From NCBI RefSeq assembly GCF_001949145.1, contig NW_019091359.1:3921397-3985396 (forward strand): a stretch of DNA of 64,000 nt, in the 5' to 3' direction. The notes under the pieces were generated by a model. That model was not told the DNA's origin. It saw only the letters and a list, made by a program, of their open reading frames with translations, and searched no databases. Of the stretch, positions 13,201 to 42,358 are shown piece after piece. Source of the stretch: Acanthaster planci (lineage: Eukaryota; Echinodermata; Asteroidea; Valvatida; Acanthasteridae). Numbering within the stretch: position 1 is the stretch's first letter; every line of letters begins with the position of its first letter. The position numbers were made by a program, and so were the translations under genes.

Positions 13201-16028
13201 CTAGTGAGCCATTCATGTGAAGGACTATTGTTGGTATCTCTGAGAGGATACAGTTTGAACTGAATATGTTGGAGAGGGCTTTGTCCGAGAATTTGACCCT
13301 TGACCTCTGAGTTGATCCTCCACCAGACCTTTTCAAGTCCGAATGAAAATCCGCTGCACTGATCTAGGCCAGGGTGCCACCACGGTAACGGCGCAAGGTA
13401 AGATGGCTGGCCTTCTGCCTGCAGCTTGTTGCCATGGTAACCAACCTCCAAAAGAGAAATGGTCAAATGGAAATGAATTAACCGTAATCAAATGATGCAT
13501 GATCATAAAAAAATGAAATTAAGAGATACTGATGGGAAGAACAGCCTGTTGAACTTTGCCAGTGCTTGTTGTTATTACTGCGATGCATGGCCTTAAAAGG
13601 TTTGATTGTATTAAAAAACCCTTGAAAGATTTGATAATGTTTTTCCTCTGCAGCATGAGTGCGAGGAAATGACATAAGTTACCCTGCACAATGCATTTTG
13701 TGCTGACTGTTGCCGGTAGGATGTGCATGGCTTTAATTGCATTTGACCCCAGAAATCTGGCTGTCTGGATTAAATCGAAACATGGTCTCTCAAGTTGGAT
13801 TCTTCCCCAGAAGTTTTGTTGAGAATAAAATTTAATCCCGACGGCAGGCTTTAGCAGTGATTGGTTCAGGTTGTATCAGGAAAGTCGTACTTGGCTACCA
13901 GACTTGTCTCTGGGCATTCTCCTTTTTTTTGGATCTGTACATGTATTTATGCATTCTTTTCAAACCTTTGGGTTACCTAAGGCAGGTGACAGATACATGT
14001 ACATGTATTACATGTACCTCGTCATTGGGGAATGTCCAGAAAGGGAAATCTTCAGGCCGCAAGCACAAAAAATAATGCTGCAGAATGATTGCCCTAGATC
14101 TCTGACAATTCTTATCCCTTAACTGCTCAAGGATACAATTGGTACATGTATTTATTAAATCAACCGGACAGACTCAAACAAATTGCAGGAAATGCTTTTT
14201 CTTTCCCTGAGGTCTTCCATGAAGTTAGATTAACCCAGTTTCTGTGAGATTGAAGTTTGTGTAATGAATTAAAATATTTATTTTTGAGTCCTAGGTATTC
14301 CTATTTGGCTTTGTTACAGCAGTAAAACAGAAAGGTGTTTTTGTAGCTTCATTACTTTTGACCAGTTAACTTGAGCATACTGTGGTGACACATTTGGAGA
14401 TACAAGCAGCGTTAAATGTCCTACAAGTAGGTTGGATGAGCATCTGTGCAAAAGCCTGAAGGACAAGTGTAGATCCATACCTTTCAACAATTCTACTTAG
14501 TCCACTTGATGAGATCCCTATGTGTATCATCTAGAATTCATTCATTTAGGTGTTCATGCAACCTTCAAGATTATCAGGAGAAATTTGAACATTTTACTCA
14601 TGAGAATGACATGTTATTCTGAGTGTTTTCACGAGATGGATTGTACACTGGAATTTGCTGTGGAATGCATTATCATTTCCATGATAAATTCATTTGATAC
14701 TATCCTCTAAAACGCCTGTTGGCCTGTGTATTTGCTGTGTGAATTACATTTGCTGTGTGTAGAAGAGTAAAATACACATGATTTACAATGTATATTGAGA
14801 CACTGTAGCAGACCACTGCAAAGCTGCAAGGGAATGGTAGAGAAGCAGTGCATTTATCCTTGTTGTATGCGACATGTTCCATTTTTTATATTGGGTGTGT
14901 CATCTCATTTCTGTGTAAATCTCTTATATGACGTCCTCTTTGGTTCCTATGGGAGTTTGTTTAGTTGCTTTTCTAAAGGTCACAGTATTGTATTGACGCT
15001 CGCTTTTCTTGGTGTTCAACTTATAAGGTGCTTAAAAAAAGGTGGCCTGATTTCATTTTCTGTGCCCGAGATAGTCTTGTTTATGTTGCGTCTTCTGAAT
15101 CATTTCCTCTTGGTGCAAGTGGACAAAGAGAAGTAGACTTGATGTTAGACACACACCTGCTGATAGTCTGGTCATTGATCTCAGTCTGGGTCCAGTTCTC
15201 TGATTTGATTGGCTGGAGTGACTGTTTCCTTCCCACAGTCACTGCCCAAGGATTCTCGATCAATCTTCTTTATATTGTCAGGAGGGTGTGGCACTAATGC
15301 ATATACATTGTTATTCATCATCCTAGAAACAAATGTCAAAGAAGACGAAGCGCATTTTACAAAAGTTTTTAAGATGTTTTAAGGAAAATGTCAAATTTGG
15401 TATACATGTAGAAAGCAGTGCATGTATTTGTTATTGATAAATTGTGAAGTTAACCAAATTTTGTTGATATGGATGGTTTACTTTGCAAATGAATTGAATA
15501 GTTTGTGGCTTTTTGATGGACCCATTTTCACTCAGCTGCAATGCACAAGGCATTTTTATCATGTTTATCAGTAAATCTAAGGTATATCTGAAGAAGTCAA
15601 GAGGTTACCAGTTCTACCAGTACATGTACAATGTACATGCTGTTGATCTGCTGTCATTGGCAGTGGAAACTGTTGGAAAGAGCTAGAATATGAATACAAA
15701 TATGTTTAACATTCTGTAATCAATGCCGAAAATGTGCAATACATGTTTTTGTTGAGTGAATATTATCCAAAAGAACACTTACAGTTAACCAGCTGAAGAG
15801 TTTTATACAAAGGACTTGTGCTGGGAGGTAAATGTCAATTATGTGTTTTGATAATCAACTGTTTGTATTGCCTTCTACAGGGTTTCACGTGACTCTTTCT
15901 CCGCATCATTAGAAGATTTAACATATCGTGGGGATGCTGGGGAATCTTTGGCAGATAGCTTCAGTGAGGAGATGTTGACATGGCTGGAGAAACATGAGGG
16001 AAATCCACAATCAGGAACATTAGTTTGA
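1594..16028 (+). CDS. FRMD4: FRMD4-type FERM domain scaffold protein (3' part of gene, multi-exon)
   Basis: Exons read directly with matching phases: 1594-1738, 2142-2218, optional 3037-3135, 4157-4295, 5846-6002, 6555-6694, 7285-7416, 7915-8058, 8387-10134, 12261-12338, 15881-16028 (stop TGA). Joined without the optional exon they give 968 residues plus stop. The first window exon encodes YMQLVESLPTYGVHFYELKD followed by GIPWWLGLSYKG, which closely matches vertebrate FRMD4A/FRMD4B (GRSP1) at the start of FERM lobe F3. Lobes F1 and F2 must therefore lie before the window. In vertebrates FRMD4 proteins sit at the cell cortex and link cytohesin/Arf6 activation to the Par3 polarity complex. After F3 come the CUPID coiled coil, a long disordered Ser/Arg/Pro/Gln-rich region and a short conserved C-terminus. 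Invertebrates may have only one FRMD4 gene, so A versus B is not assigned. The gene converges with HCFC1 downstream. Confidence 0.93.
2393..2697. mobile_element. Foldback MITE, copy 1 (FRMD4 intron)
   Basis: About 305 bp with long imperfect terminal inverted repeats. The left arm CTAAGTCAC ... GACCTATGGTGGGTATCAAA is matched by the right arm GATACCCACTATAGGTC ... GTGACTTAG, and CAAAGTGTGTCATAAG in the left arm is mirrored by CTTATGACACACTTTG in the right. A second copy lies at 56378-56664. No ORF of note. Superfamily not identified. Confidence 0.75.
3037..3135 (+). CDS. FRMD4: Candidate cassette exon inserting 33 residues into FERM F3
   Basis: Between the F3 exons at 2142-2218 and 4157-4295 lies a 99-nt open segment. 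It is flanked by a CCCCCCCAG acceptor and a CA|GTAAGT donor and has the same 2/2 phase as its neighbours, so it can be included or skipped without a frame change. It encodes a strongly acidic stretch (VVHTLSNLNLYEESLEED, then IYDELSDAIADPTTQ). The insertion falls just after the conserved DPRR and before the conserved (S/T)xRTFG of F3, a point where vertebrate FRMD4A/B as I know them have no insert. It could be a lineage-specific constitutive exon, an alternative exon, or less likely a chance ORF with good splice sites. Confidence 0.6.
3656..3740 (+). repeat. tRNA-like SINE head (A box)
   Basis: TAGCTCAGTCGGTTGTAAAG at 3664-3683 is a consensus RNA polymerase III A box. The expected B box is degenerate (GGTATTAAAGC). 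It shares its core with 63264-63340. It is likely a worn tRNA-derived SINE, not a functional tRNA, because no cloverleaf closes. Confidence 0.4.
5520..5620 (+). repeat. SINE/LINE 3'-tail-like sequence
   Basis: GTAAAGCACTTTGAGCATCC followed by TTTTGGCACTATATA resembles the 3' tail (GTAAAGCGCTTTGAG ... GCGCTATATAA) common to many animal L2/CR1-mobilised SINEs. It is a short remnant in an FRMD4 intron. Confidence 0.4.
5846..8058 (+). CDS. FRMD4: FRMD4 CUPID (cytohesin-binding) coiled-coil exons
   Basis: Exons 5846-6002, 6555-6694, 7285-7416 and 7915-8058, continuing into the first ~100 nt of the 8387 exon, encode a Glu/Lys-rich coiled coil. It contains ELVEALKARKVVLQDTLQEK, LENLRQLCLKEAEITGELP, IEYPRIPGEPLP and YEIQSKITTAAMKLAND, then ISKKVRKTRRDSYKKSAQR. 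This is the block shared by FRMD4A, FRMD4B, INAVA and CCDC120, known as CUPID or DUF3338, which binds cytohesin Arf-GEFs. The first of these exons also carries a less conserved Ser/Thr/Glu linker (SEEQTEGEGTNIT). Phases 0-1, 1-0, 0-0, 0-0 all agree. Confidence 0.88.
8387..10134 (+). CDS. FRMD4: FRMD4 long exon: end of CUPID plus disordered Ser/Pro/Gln-rich region
   Basis: This 1,748-nt exon follows a TGCTTCAG acceptor and ends ATAG|GTGAGT in phase 2. It opens with LNSIEVQLIDLRRKLGLE, the last helix of the CUPID block, then runs into about 560 low-complexity residues rich in Ser, Arg, His, Gln and Tyr. There are many basic Ser clusters (RSKSVPRQ, SRRDYDSPR, DSPRRHR) that look like kinase or 14-3-3 sites. 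A PPxY motif (GPPPSYHN) near the middle could bind WW domains. No further folded domain is visible. Vertebrate FRMD4A also has a long disordered tail here. Confidence 0.9.
10135..12260. other. FRMD4 intron, no gene seen
   Basis: AT-rich, with scattered TACATGTA palindromes (for example near 11310, 11380, 11510). Short open frames have no recognisable product. Confidence 0.6.
12261..16028 (+). CDS. FRMD4: FRMD4 C-terminal exons with PPxY and PDZ-ligand motifs
   Basis: Exon 12261-12338 reads SLPSFTALEGRSHMVRLHEE then RPPSYQ, a second PPxY motif. It is entered in phase 2 and left in phase 2. The terminal coding exon 15881-16028 reads VSRDSFSASLEDLTYRGD and ends EKHEGNPQSGTLV before TGA. The last three residues TLV fit a class I PDZ ligand (S/T-x-V). 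Both exons are far from their neighbours (introns of 2.1 and 3.5 kb) but fit in phase. The PPxY and PDZ roles are predictions from motif only. Confidence 0.78.
12339..15880. other. Large FRMD4 intron with RFX-like site, no gene seen
   Basis: A 3.5-kb intron. TACATGTA strings are dense at 12700-12970 and 13935-14010. The part 13060-13900 is less repetitive and holds an RFX-type X-box at 13428-13441. A 156-codon minus-strand frame at 12996-13466 has no family resemblance. Confidence 0.55.
13428..13441. promoter_or_regulatory. Consensus RFX X-box in an FRMD4 intron
   Basis: GTTGCCATGGTAAC is a full palindromic X-box bound by RFX factors, which drive ciliary genes. Another half-site (CACGGTAAC) lies ~50 bp upstream at 13381-13389. 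An intronic enhancer role is inference. Confidence 0.4.
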
Positions 16029-16805
16029 TACAGACATCACAGCTAGACGGGCAGAATCTGAATGCACGGAGGTAAGGGAACATTGATCAGACTTAGGTAA
16101 GGGGAACAAGTACATGTATTGGGCCAATACTATTGGCATAGTGTAATGTTAGTGCTGTCAAAGGGCTGTGCCTTGCTGGCCGGGGCAGCTCCATTGAAGC
16201 CAACTCAACAACTTGGAGTTTTGTAGACGTAGCCTATCTGTCCTTGTGAAGAAGCCATTTCACCAGTCCTGGCTTATTAATGTGAGTAATTTAAAAGTGA
16301 TACCCAGGATGTTAGGTAGTGCAGTATTGGATTTTTTTGCTTGCAGGTGATGAGGAATTGTTAATTCCCAATGTAGTGACATAAGTGCACAATTTCATGC
16401 TTTTTTTGACTGGGCACTCAAACAATGCTTTCCCCATTTGGCTTGCTGTACGATATTCAATTGTGATTATCCTCTATGCTCTCAACTTTCACTTACCTTT
16501 CTTCTAAGGATTTTATTTACTGTTTTGCAGAGAGTTTCTTCCTTCATGGCCTGGCTTCCCAACATTTCCTGACTGATGATGATTATTTCTGCTGGCAGAA
16601 TGGTATCAGTTTGTACAACTCCATGACTGGTTAGACTTTAGCTCAGAATGTAAGATGGATGAGTCTGTGGCCATACCAATGTGTGAATGATTTAGCTAGC
16701 TGTAAATATCTCTGTGTAAATTATTACTGTCCTATCAAGTAGATTGTACATATGTATTATTTAATTGTTGGGATAACAAATGTTAATAAACAATGACTAT
16801 AAGTT
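16029..16805 (+). other. FRMD4 3' untranslated region with probable UTR intron and poly(A) signal
   Basis: After the stop at 16028 a good donor follows (GGAG|GTAAGG, exon end 16071), and a strong acceptor TGTTTTGCAG ends at 16530. A UTR intron of 16072-16530 is therefore likely. The junction would be 43 nt after the stop, inside the usual ~50-nt limit for escaping nonsense-mediated decay. AATAAA at 16785-16790 is the best cleavage signal, placing the transcript end near 16800-16815. Confidence 0.55.
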
Positions 16806-19800
16806 ATATTTTTTATGTTTACTATTTTGCATTTTTTAATTGGCTGATTTTAGAATGTATGGTTTTTCTGAACTCGTACCAAAGTTGCATCTGTTTGAAA
16901 TTTGTATGTTGGTCTCATTTTTTAGTTTTTTTCAATATTTCAATTTTGAAATCAGACATTCACCGAAACCCTCGAAGTAAAACATCAACAATTCTTCTCA
17001 TTCTTATTTACAAACCTTTTTATCGATAATTTTACAGAACCTTTATTGAAATACAGATCCAGTGGTTTTGAAATTGTTACAGGTAACTTTAAGTCATGAA
17101 CCTTGAAAGTATTTTAATGGTATGTTTGTGTTTTAATGACCTATGTACTTACACCCCTAAGTGGAGTATGCAAATCGGTCAGGGAATGATTAACTCAAAT
17201 TATTAGTTCATCGGTGCATATGATATTACTTCAACAAAACAATTACTCTTTGAAAATGTTACGAATTTGGAGCTTGATAATTTGTCCTTGTCAGGTGTAC
17301 AATAGTTGTAGACTTGACTTTGTGTGAATGTTTGACTTTATGGCAAAACTCCTTATCCCCCATGCCTTGATCAATCCTTCAAATATTGCTACAATGAGTG
17401 ACCTTTGATGCTGACCTTTAAATCAACCTTTGATGATGCTTGCTAGAAAGGTATTTTCTTAGCTTGTTTTTGCTGTGCTGTAAAATCAGGTGAAAGTGAC
17501 TTAGATCATAACTGATATAAACAAGAAGAAATAGATGGTGAACCTGTATGCTTGAAGACTGAAAACATTGTCTTTTCAGCAAATTGTTTCAATGTCAGGT
17601 CTGTCATCTTAAAATGAATAAACAAACATTTCTCTGATTCCACAAAAATAACCAGTCGACCAGATCAAGTTTTTTTTTTACATTTCGTAATTTCAAAGAA
17701 TGAATAATTCTGATTTAGACTGGCTGATTCTAATTCCATTCGCTTAAACAAAAATGGTTTGAGCAATGTATTGAAGTGTTTTCTGGAATGTGACGTGTTA
17801 TCTTGGACCCTTTGTGTAGCTTGGTTGCACAGTTGGTCCAAACTACAACTTTGAAGGCGAATTTTATGATACATGTACATATACATGTCTTTTGGGTAGT
17901 CTAACACTTGAACAGGCACATTTGTGTCTGCACATCAGAGGAATAGTCCCAAAAACTTTAACTACTCGAAATGTTCACATTGAGGGATATTTGTCTCCTC
18001 ACTCTGCATGTACGTGTACCTCTTGTAGGAAGGGTCTCTAGGTTTGTAGTCTTCATTTTTTGGGTGTAAACATTTTGGACTAATGCTTTGACATTAATCA
18101 TCTGTCCTGTTCTGCAGAAGTGAGTATCATTGTGTTGGTTTAGTTAGTGTCTTGTTTTTTTAAGTTATTGTGTAAGAAGTACTTGTTCATGTACACTGTG
18201 CAGTGTAAGCTTCTGGTGGGAGAGGTTTTTTAAAATTTTATTTAGATAATTTTTCGGGCAAGAAACATGGACAGATGACAATACATTTCTAAATATTACA
18301 AATTATAAGATAAAGCCAACGATTTGAGACTGCACAAACAAAATCATATAAATATATACAGCAAAGACGAGAAACTTTAGGAAAACCTGTCGAAAAGCGC
18401 AATCCCAGATCAACAAAAATGTGCCATATGCAGGCCGCAGGATTGCCCAGAAAGCCGAATTAAGGCTTACCGAGAGGCTCTTCGACTGCATCAGTACAAA
18501 TTTGCAAAAACAAATGAAAAGAAAAAGACATTACAAGAAAGGATCAGAAACAACCATATTATTAAAATAGGCTAAAAACCCATTGAAGGTGGTTGCAAGT
18601 GCCTGTCCATGAAATAGACCACATGAACAATAAAAAAAAGGTAAAAGATAAAACCCAACCACGAATTACCCAAACCCACACAGAGAAACAAGCCAACAAA
18701 CTTGTTCATGTACATTTGAGATGACTCTGGGAACAGTACACTGCATTGTATTGGTGGACTAACCTTATGCCAGCTTTTTTCCAGATGGATAAAAAGTGCA
18801 GACATTGTGTACTGAGGTGATCGAAATGGTCATGGGTATTGGTCATTATCAGACTTTGATACTCAATTATTATATGAATATATGAAAATACCATTCACCT
18901 ACCTTGTCCATGATCTTGACAGTTCTTGTCGGTCAAAAATCATTAGCGATTTCAAAGACTTCATTGAAGGTAAAATGTTGTCATTGGTAAATGGTGTTAA
19001 CCTCAAACCCTGGTACATGTATAACATTGAAAATTGAAAGTTGTATGATGGTGATCCAACTTTCAGTAGTATAAATATTTGTGCCTTTTTGTCAAATTTG
19101 ATCTCTTACAGTAAAGTGTGAAGTGACTTTGTTTCCACTTTTTCTCATAGAAAGTGATTATGTCAGTTAAAAACTGCATGATCACCAACAAATGTGTCCA
19201 CCTCAAGATGAGTGGCCAAGAACTGATGTGATTATAATGTTCACTGATTGTATGTGATCAAAAGTAAAAGAAAAAAGTAGTTTAAAATGGAGTGATCTAA
19301 CATGAGTTTGATGTAAAGGGTGGTTGTACCGGTACTTAAATAAGCACCATGTTTGCCTTTAATTTTACATTTCATTCTTTGAGATAAAAATGTTAACAGA
19401 GAGTTAAATACCATAGTGGCACAAGTAAACTTTATGCACTCCAGGATGCCAGCCTAGGGTACAGATTGGCCCACAAAAAACAAAATTGACTGTAAAAATA
19501 CAAGTGCAATATTTGTGTTTTCAGACATGTTTGTCAGAACAAATTGTATCTGCTCGGTAGTAGGTACAAGAAGTAAAATTTATACATGTAGTTTCCAGAA
19601 GTGTTGAAAATTAAAGAATTTTGGAATGTTACCAGCGTTACAGTGCCTCCCTACCTGTTTATTTTTTCAATAATTGTTTTATGAAGTGAAACATCAGATT
19701 CCTCCCAAACTAGTTGGTTCTTAATAATTGATAGCTGTGACTGACAGATTGTGAACTGCCACAAATAACATACTTCATAGTTGTCACTAAGTATACATAC

Positions 19801-22800
19801 ATGTAGGTCAAGATATTGTTTCAGTCCATTAATTTTAAGCTCTATTTGAAAAATGCATTAGTTGTTTGTTTGTTGATTGCCATGTGGGATTCATAACTTT
19901 TCATATTTGAAGTATTCAAAATGCCATTGTTTAATTTAAAACAATTTAATTATGGATTTTGTTGCAGTATTGTTGACTGTCCAAATCCCTGGAAATAAGA
20001 ATGGTGTTAATATATCAAAAAGTATTGAAAAGCTTGTTTTATATTTGAAAACTAGGGAATGAATCTGGAACTTATTGTCTAAATGTGATTTTAAGAATAA
20101 ATATCCAAAGATCTGACTGAATGGTTTGGGCCTTGTCTTATTCTTGATTCCATCTTACATAACGTTACTGCTTAACTACTACAAAGTACACTTCATAAAA
20201 GTTCAACAATAAGTATGTGTGACATGATGATCAAGTGATATAAATTATAGAGAAAGGATCATTTACAACGTTGTGTTTTGCGTGCTCTGTTCAGAGGAAA
20301 TGATTGTGTCACAAATTCAAGCATTTATCTACTTTTACAATGTAAAAAGTTGCCTGACTCTTAAAAGGGCCTTTCTTGGGACTGTATGATGAAAAAGGAT
20401 AACTGCGTTCGAAATATGTTTGGGTAAGCCACAGACAGAATCAATTGCTTTCCACAGCAATATATCTCTGTCAGTAGTACATAATTATTAATTGTTCAAA
20501 ACTTCTACTTGTGCATCAAGTGGGTAAAACTTGTGGTCTGTGAACACAGAAATGCACAAATCATACAGAGGAAATGCTTTACAGTTTAAAAAGCATTGTT
20601 TTTATTACGATGACACAATATCAATTTTCTACCATCACGAAGAATGTATAATGTGCATGGTCATAGGAGACACTGAATTTACAGTTACGCTTCCCATTCA
20701 GAAAACCTGGATTTTTCCATCGCTCATTAAAAACTCTTTTTCCATTCAATTCTTTAACAGAAACGTTCTTGAAATAAAGCATTACACTTCTCTGCAACTT
20801 TCTTGGTCATAGTGAAGTCAAACAGATACCTTTTGCAGCATCAGTACATTTGTTTCTGCAACTTTAAAGATTGAGTTTTTAAAGTAACGTGACTAGCAGT
20901 CCATTATTTTTAAAAACACAGCTAGTCTTCACTGATGAGCCCACACAAAAGCAGAAATTAGGAATACTAAGCCTACTTTCTCAGATGCATTTGCCCTTGA
21001 GACTTACATTTAATAGTCACCATTGCCCTAAGATATCAGGGTTTCATTTCTTTCGCTAAAGAGATTAAATTTGTGAATGTGGAAGCCAATTTCAGTAATG
21101 CAACCAAAACCTATGAAAAGGGCATACATACACCTTTCAAATCACCACTGACTCCACTATTCTACACTGCCACAAAGTTGATGTCTCAAACACAAGTACT
21201 ACAAGCCAGTTGAAGTTCACTGTCATTAGTTCTCGGATATTTTGCTTGGCAAAGAAAATTTTCTAGGCAATGTGTTCACCTTAGAGGCTCTACAAAACTT
21301 GGCCAAGGCTATCTTGAAGTATTAAATAGGACCCAATGTGGGTCACATAAATAAGCCTAATTTGGTGGAACGGGTATTGAAAAGAAAAGCTGAACTTACT
21401 GCATAGCAAAATTCTGTGTTAAGCAAAACAGAGAACCATTTGCAAACAACATGGCAGGTATTGTACTTTACTGAGCCCAACTGCACACACTGCTGTAATG
21501 ATAAGTTTGGCAAATGAATCCTGTCAATGCTGATGTGTACTAAGAAAATGTATGTCATTCCAGTGACATTTCAATCTAACTTTGCAAGTTCAATTACTGT
21601 GTTCATCTATCAACAAAGTACATGTACATTCAAACGAGCTATCATTCCATGCCACAAGTAACCCAGTACTGGTTTGTTTCTTACAAAAGAAAACCTTCAA
21701 CCCTTCATTTTAGGAAAATGGTGGTAAGAAGTAAAGTATAATTTGGCAAAAGTATTCCAATTTATTCTGCCTTGTAGCCTGTTTGTTTGTCTTCTAAGTC
21801 TTAGTAATAAACACTTACTTTCCAAGCCAAGTTGCGCAACACCACTCTGATATTATCGGTTCATATCTTGTCCTGAATCCCAGCTGGTAATTACAGTATG
21901 CAGTTCTCATTATTCATGTAAAAGTGACACTGATTTGTTCATCCTGACCATATTTGTACAAGAAATCTAAATCATCTAAATGTAACCCTCCCCCCAGAAA
22001 ATCCTGTTCTTTTGTCTCAAAATGGCAAAAAAGAAAACCACTTAATGTGAAAGAAACTACAAGCTATCAGAAATGAACCAGGAGTTATTTACATATGTCC
22101 ACTCACAAACACACATAGACTAAATCTCATTTTCTGTAATAAATCCTATTCTTGCTTAAGAGGGGGGCTACACTGCACTATGGGGTAAATAAATCACATT
22201 TTAAACTATGACTTTCTGAAACAAATAATTTTCGCCAACATTTATGGGAAGCTCCAATAACTAATTTCAAGTACTCTCAGTTATCATGTACATCCTTGTG
22301 TTTTGTTATATTATCTTTTAATAGTTTGTGTGTTACACGGAAAATAGCCTACACCAAATTATGCTTTGGGGGAGTGTAACTATTACCACATCACATTAAC
22401 TTCAGTTTTATTTCAAGGCAAACAAAAAAATAAAAAAATAAATACGTCCTTGATATACACAATGACTGGCCTGTGGGGGGGCATACATGTAATGACAATT
22501 TGCTCATATATTTTTGATGACATTCAGTAACCTCAATACTGAATTATTTTGCAACAAATCTCACAGTAGCTCGTAAATTATAAATGCTAACTACTAGCTC
22601 CCCAAATCTATGCTACATTAAAAAGAAAAAAATCATTTTATGACCACAACAGAGATAACTATGACAGAGCAATAGTTGATGTTAGATACCACAAAAAAGA
22701 TCCTATCAGCATGCAAAAACACAACCAAAAATACAGGAAAAGGTATTGTACAATGTTGTTGGTTTACTTTTTTTTACAAAAAGACTTACAACCCTTAGTA

Positions 22801-24561
22801 TTTTCCTTATGATTCTTTATTTTTTCATGTCTAAAACTTACAAAGATAGAAATCTAGAGAGTTTTCCTCAACAACTTGGCACACATGCAATCTGTCTTGA
22901 TTTTCTATACAGTGTGGCAGACTGGACATTGTTACTTCAAGTTCCTTTTTTTTTACTGCACAATACGAATAAGGAAATTTACATTTGAGACTGACGGCTT
23001 CACATGAGGGATTACATGTTTCACTGACATCTTATAAAAAGTATTTCATTTCTGTGACAGGAAATTTCAATATGCAAATACCCATTCATTACAATGTATC
23101 ATCTGCCATGTTGCAGGTTCCCATTAAATGTCTCACATAAAATCCAACGAACAGCACGGTGCCTGAATTAAAAGTTAAGTCCCCATAACCTCATTTTGAA
23201 TATATTAAAAAAAAAAAATTGAATAAAACCCTCTACTTTTCGACAAAATGGCAGATTAATTTTAGATTTTACTATAAGAACAATGAAACACCTAGAATGA
23301 GAAAGTAATGGTACGGTAACATCATACCTGTCTTTCCATATTGGTAACACAATGGGGAAATTATTTATGAATTTGTGCACTTGCTTCTGTTGCCAGCACC
23401 ACTTTTCTATTGTCTTCCTTTCTGAATGTGTTAATTAAAACTTGCAATAAAAGCATGTGATTGCTGTGTTTACCCTGCTTTTGTTTTAATTTCAAGCTGA
23501 CAACTTACAAAATATACTGGCAATAGACAGGCGCAACTTTGGTCTCGAGTCAAAAAAATTCTTTACGTCAACAGTAAAAAAAGGTAAAGGTCAGGAAGAT
23601 GATATGCAGCTTACTCAAGATTCCTTCCAGCCATTCACTTTCAAAAACTATTAATACTTGTTCTTAAAGTTCGAACAGATGAAATTTCCAATTGTTTGTG
23701 ATGAAGTCTTGTAGCCAGTCACATGTCTATCAGAGAACCACTCACTAATAAACCTGTTTTATTATATATACAGCCTTCTTAATTCCAAAAACCGTCATTC
23801 CATCTAATATCACTGTCAGGTCCACTATTATGACAGCCAAACCACAACCAACAGCAACTTACACAGCAATGTCTTTCACATGTACATGTAGTTGGTGCTT
23901 TATCCATATGCAACAATTAGATGAATTATACTTTGCATAAGGTGAACAGTCCAGAGTAAATCCATAGGTACAAGTCAAAGTTGAATGTCTGTACTCAAAA
24001 TGATTTCTGAATTATTTTTCTTCTCAAAAACATCTGAAGTTGTGGAATATTCTCACAAAGATTCAGATCTATGACGATGATGATGGATGTTTTGACAGGA
24101 CAAGCTGATGTTCAAATTATCTGCAATATGTTTACTTCAAACTGTTAAGATGAAGATCATGTAAGTGCCCAAAGTACAAATGGTGGAAGCCAATCTTAAT
24201 TTGCCTATCGTACTTGAAACATCCATGTTAAACTCATCAAGCCTTCACAAGCAACAATGGACTATTACACTCTACTCCAACTCATAAATAACAGAACAGT
24301 AACAGTAATCTCCTCTCCTTACTTCTGAAATCAAAATGAAGAAGAAAAAAGTCAAAAACTGTACAGAATTTGTCAACTTCTTTTAAACATTAAAAATCCT
24401 CCTTAAAAAGGTTGAATAACATCAGATTAATAACAATAATACAGCATGAGGAAATGACTGATGGTTGTAGTAAACAGCCCAGTGTTTACAAACCCTTACA
24501 GGATGGTGAAGATTCTTCTGTCCATGGTTTGTCAGAAGCAAGGATGGCTTTAGCTGTGACC
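16806..24561. other. Convergent intergenic spacer plus probable HCFC1 3' UTR
   Basis: About 7.7 kb between the FRMD4 poly(A) site and the HCFC1 stop. I find no exon with conserved protein or coherent splice structure. The right end (to roughly 21-24 kb) probably contains the HCFC1 3' UTR on the minus strand, but no cleavage site can be fixed. The largest open frame (20531-20812, 93 codons) looks random. Confidence 0.5.
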
Positions 24562-41362
<16,801 letters not shown>

Positions 41363-42358
41363 CTTGTCCCTTACCCACAATGCCACACTTCACTTGAAAG
41401 TACCCGGATGCTGTAAACAGTGCAAAATTGCCTCTTTCGGTATGTTTATTTTTTAAAATGTAATTAACAAATATTAGAATTGAGACAAAAAAGCAATTTA
41501 TTAAAACATATTGAAAAGTTGTAAAAAAAGATTTTTATTCTCAGAATATGAGCAATTTTTCTATTTATTAGTGTCGTTACATTTGAAACTTACGTCACTG
41601 GTATCCAGTAACCGTCTTTGAGTACCAGCTTCAAATGTGCGTGCAATTAGCTTGGACGAGCGCGGGCTCCTGTCAAAATAAATAAAAAAAAACCCAAAGC
41701 CAATCGCACTTCGAATTGACTTGGGCGAGTTCATTGTGGCTCTGGAGGGGGACGGATGTTGGTACATTAAGGATAAACAAACTGAAAAGCAAAAAGGTCA
41801 AAATTAAAGGATAAAAACTGGAAAAAGAAAAAAATGAGCCTCTTACTAAAACATGTTAGTTTCAGAGAATTTTTACGCCTCAATGACATTTTTTTTAAAA
41901 TTTATTGGGAACACGTACTAGTGAACTCCGTTGTTATAATTGGTATTAGGGGTAACAGCAATTTAAATAATATTGATCGTAACTTAAGCCTCGTTATGAT
42001 ATTGTAATTTCCTTCGAAATAACCTACAGTTTATTTGAAGTACGTGTGTGCTTCATGATCATGTTCTATTTCTAATTTGTTCCATGTAGCACAGCTGGGA
42101 TGTCATTTTAAACCACAAATGAACTGCGTGACATTTACTCGAGACTGGACTTATAAAAACTCATGTATAGGCGTACATCTACTAGCCTGCGGTATGGAGC
42201 ACAAAAGTGGACAACCCAATCTTCTCGATACCTGCTACAAGTCGGGTCAATGGGTGAGGGAGTGAAGAAAATTTTTGTTTTTATTTTTCTTGTTTGGGGC
42301 AATGAACATCAGTGGTGGGCACCCATGGCAGTTTTTTTTGTCTGGTGCACAGAATTAC

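Noticed and set aside
12996-13466. 156-codon minus-strand open frame inside an FRMD4 intron
   Set aside because: No recognisable domain and no codon bias like the neighbours. The region is better explained as noncoding.
20531-20812. 93-codon plus-strand frame in the convergent spacer
   Set aside because: AT-rich, no homology recognised, no splice or promoter context. Consistent with chance.
41363-41386. Upstream GTG as an HCFC1 start giving eight extra residues
   Set aside because: Not an ATG. The ATG at 41360-41362 has a strong Kozak context and gives a normal HCF N-terminus.
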